Below, piece by piece: positions 63,976-64,000 of a stretch of DNA of 64,000 bases. A program made the translations under genes and the position numbers. The stretch's first letter is position 1, and every line of letters begins with the position of its first letter. Origin of the DNA: Tateyamaria omphalii (lineage in GTDB: Bacteria > Pseudomonadota > Alphaproteobacteria > Rhodobacterales > Rhodobacteraceae); contig NZ_BMWT01000002.1 of assembly GCF_014651375.1 (NCBI RefSeq), positions 625,477 through 689,476 on the forward strand, given 5' to 3'. The notes beneath the pieces were generated by a model. That model was given only the letters and a program-made list of their open reading frames with translations, searched no databases and was not told the origin of the DNA.

Positions 63976-64000
63976 ATCAGTTCTCCAATGTGGCAATCCA

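Noticed and set aside
1-64000. Mobile elements, CRISPR, tRNA and rRNA
   Set aside because: No transposase or integrase-like protein, terminal repeats, repeat-spacer array or RNA-gene cloverleaf was seen by eye.

Overview
The window is GC-rich, densely packed, chromosomal DNA that looks like a marine Roseobacter-group alphaproteobacterium (Rhodobacterales). The assignment rests on gene content: an aerobic (CobG/CobF/CobN) cobalamin pathway, a complete beta-hydroxyaspartate cycle operon (bhcABCD with bhcR), a class I PHA locus with PhaR and phasin, a ureDABCEFG cluster with extra genes, an Anbu proteasome-like cluster, and frequent ATGA/TGATG stop-start overlaps. No tRNA, rRNA, insertion sequence, prophage or CRISPR array was seen.

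Layout. 1-9.3 kb: a 5'-truncated FAD monooxygenase, a DUF2339 membrane protein, a cNMP-domain/thioredoxin-reductase fusion, the ycjX-GNAT-ycjF operon and truA. 9.3-13.7 kb: a minus-strand group with a DUF3726-like protein, an unrecognised 547-aa protein, an acyl-CoA dehydrogenase and a BKACE-family beta-keto acid cleavage enzyme. 13.9-17.9 kb: plus-strand operon of circularly permuted ATP-grasp, alpha-E, transglutaminase and Anbu. 18-21.9 kb: minus-strand CHMI-like tautomerase, cobQ, small proteins, cobO and a HAD hydrolase. 22-37.1 kb: the main cobalamin cluster, with one cobalamin riboswitch before DUF1636-cobW-cobN-G-H-I-J-(cobK reversed)-L-E-M-B-A and a second before a CbiM-like transporter and cobF. 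37.2-44.4 kb: the urease operon, with a small His-rich membrane protein, a Tat-exported cyclase, an AhpD/CMD-like protein, a lipoprotein candidate and a 56-aa protein interleaved. 44.5-51 kb: phaR, a divergent SDR/LysR pair, phaP, phaC and divergent phaZ. 51-57.1 kb: DUF6151 protein, then bhcR divergent from bhcABCD, closed by a strong terminator. 57.3-64 kb: Ada, a PEP mutase/isocitrate lyase-family protein, a decayed MarR gene, an alpha/beta hydrolase, two tandem LysM-SBP fusions, an M15-like protein and a VOC protein.

How the parts work together. The cob genes cover uroporphyrinogen III to adenosylcobyric acid except CobS/CobT and the late steps, and B12 feedback is visible as two riboswitches. 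Urease releases nitrogen from urea. The bhc operon assimilates glyoxylate/glycolate to oxaloacetate, with candidate operators in the bhcR-bhcA gap. The PHA genes form a carbon store whose phasin promoter carries two mirror-image PhaR-type sites. The least explained items are the cobK/cobL shared start tetranucleotide, a 16-bp palindrome repeated three times, the LysM-SBP tandem and the 547-aa/DUF3726 pair.
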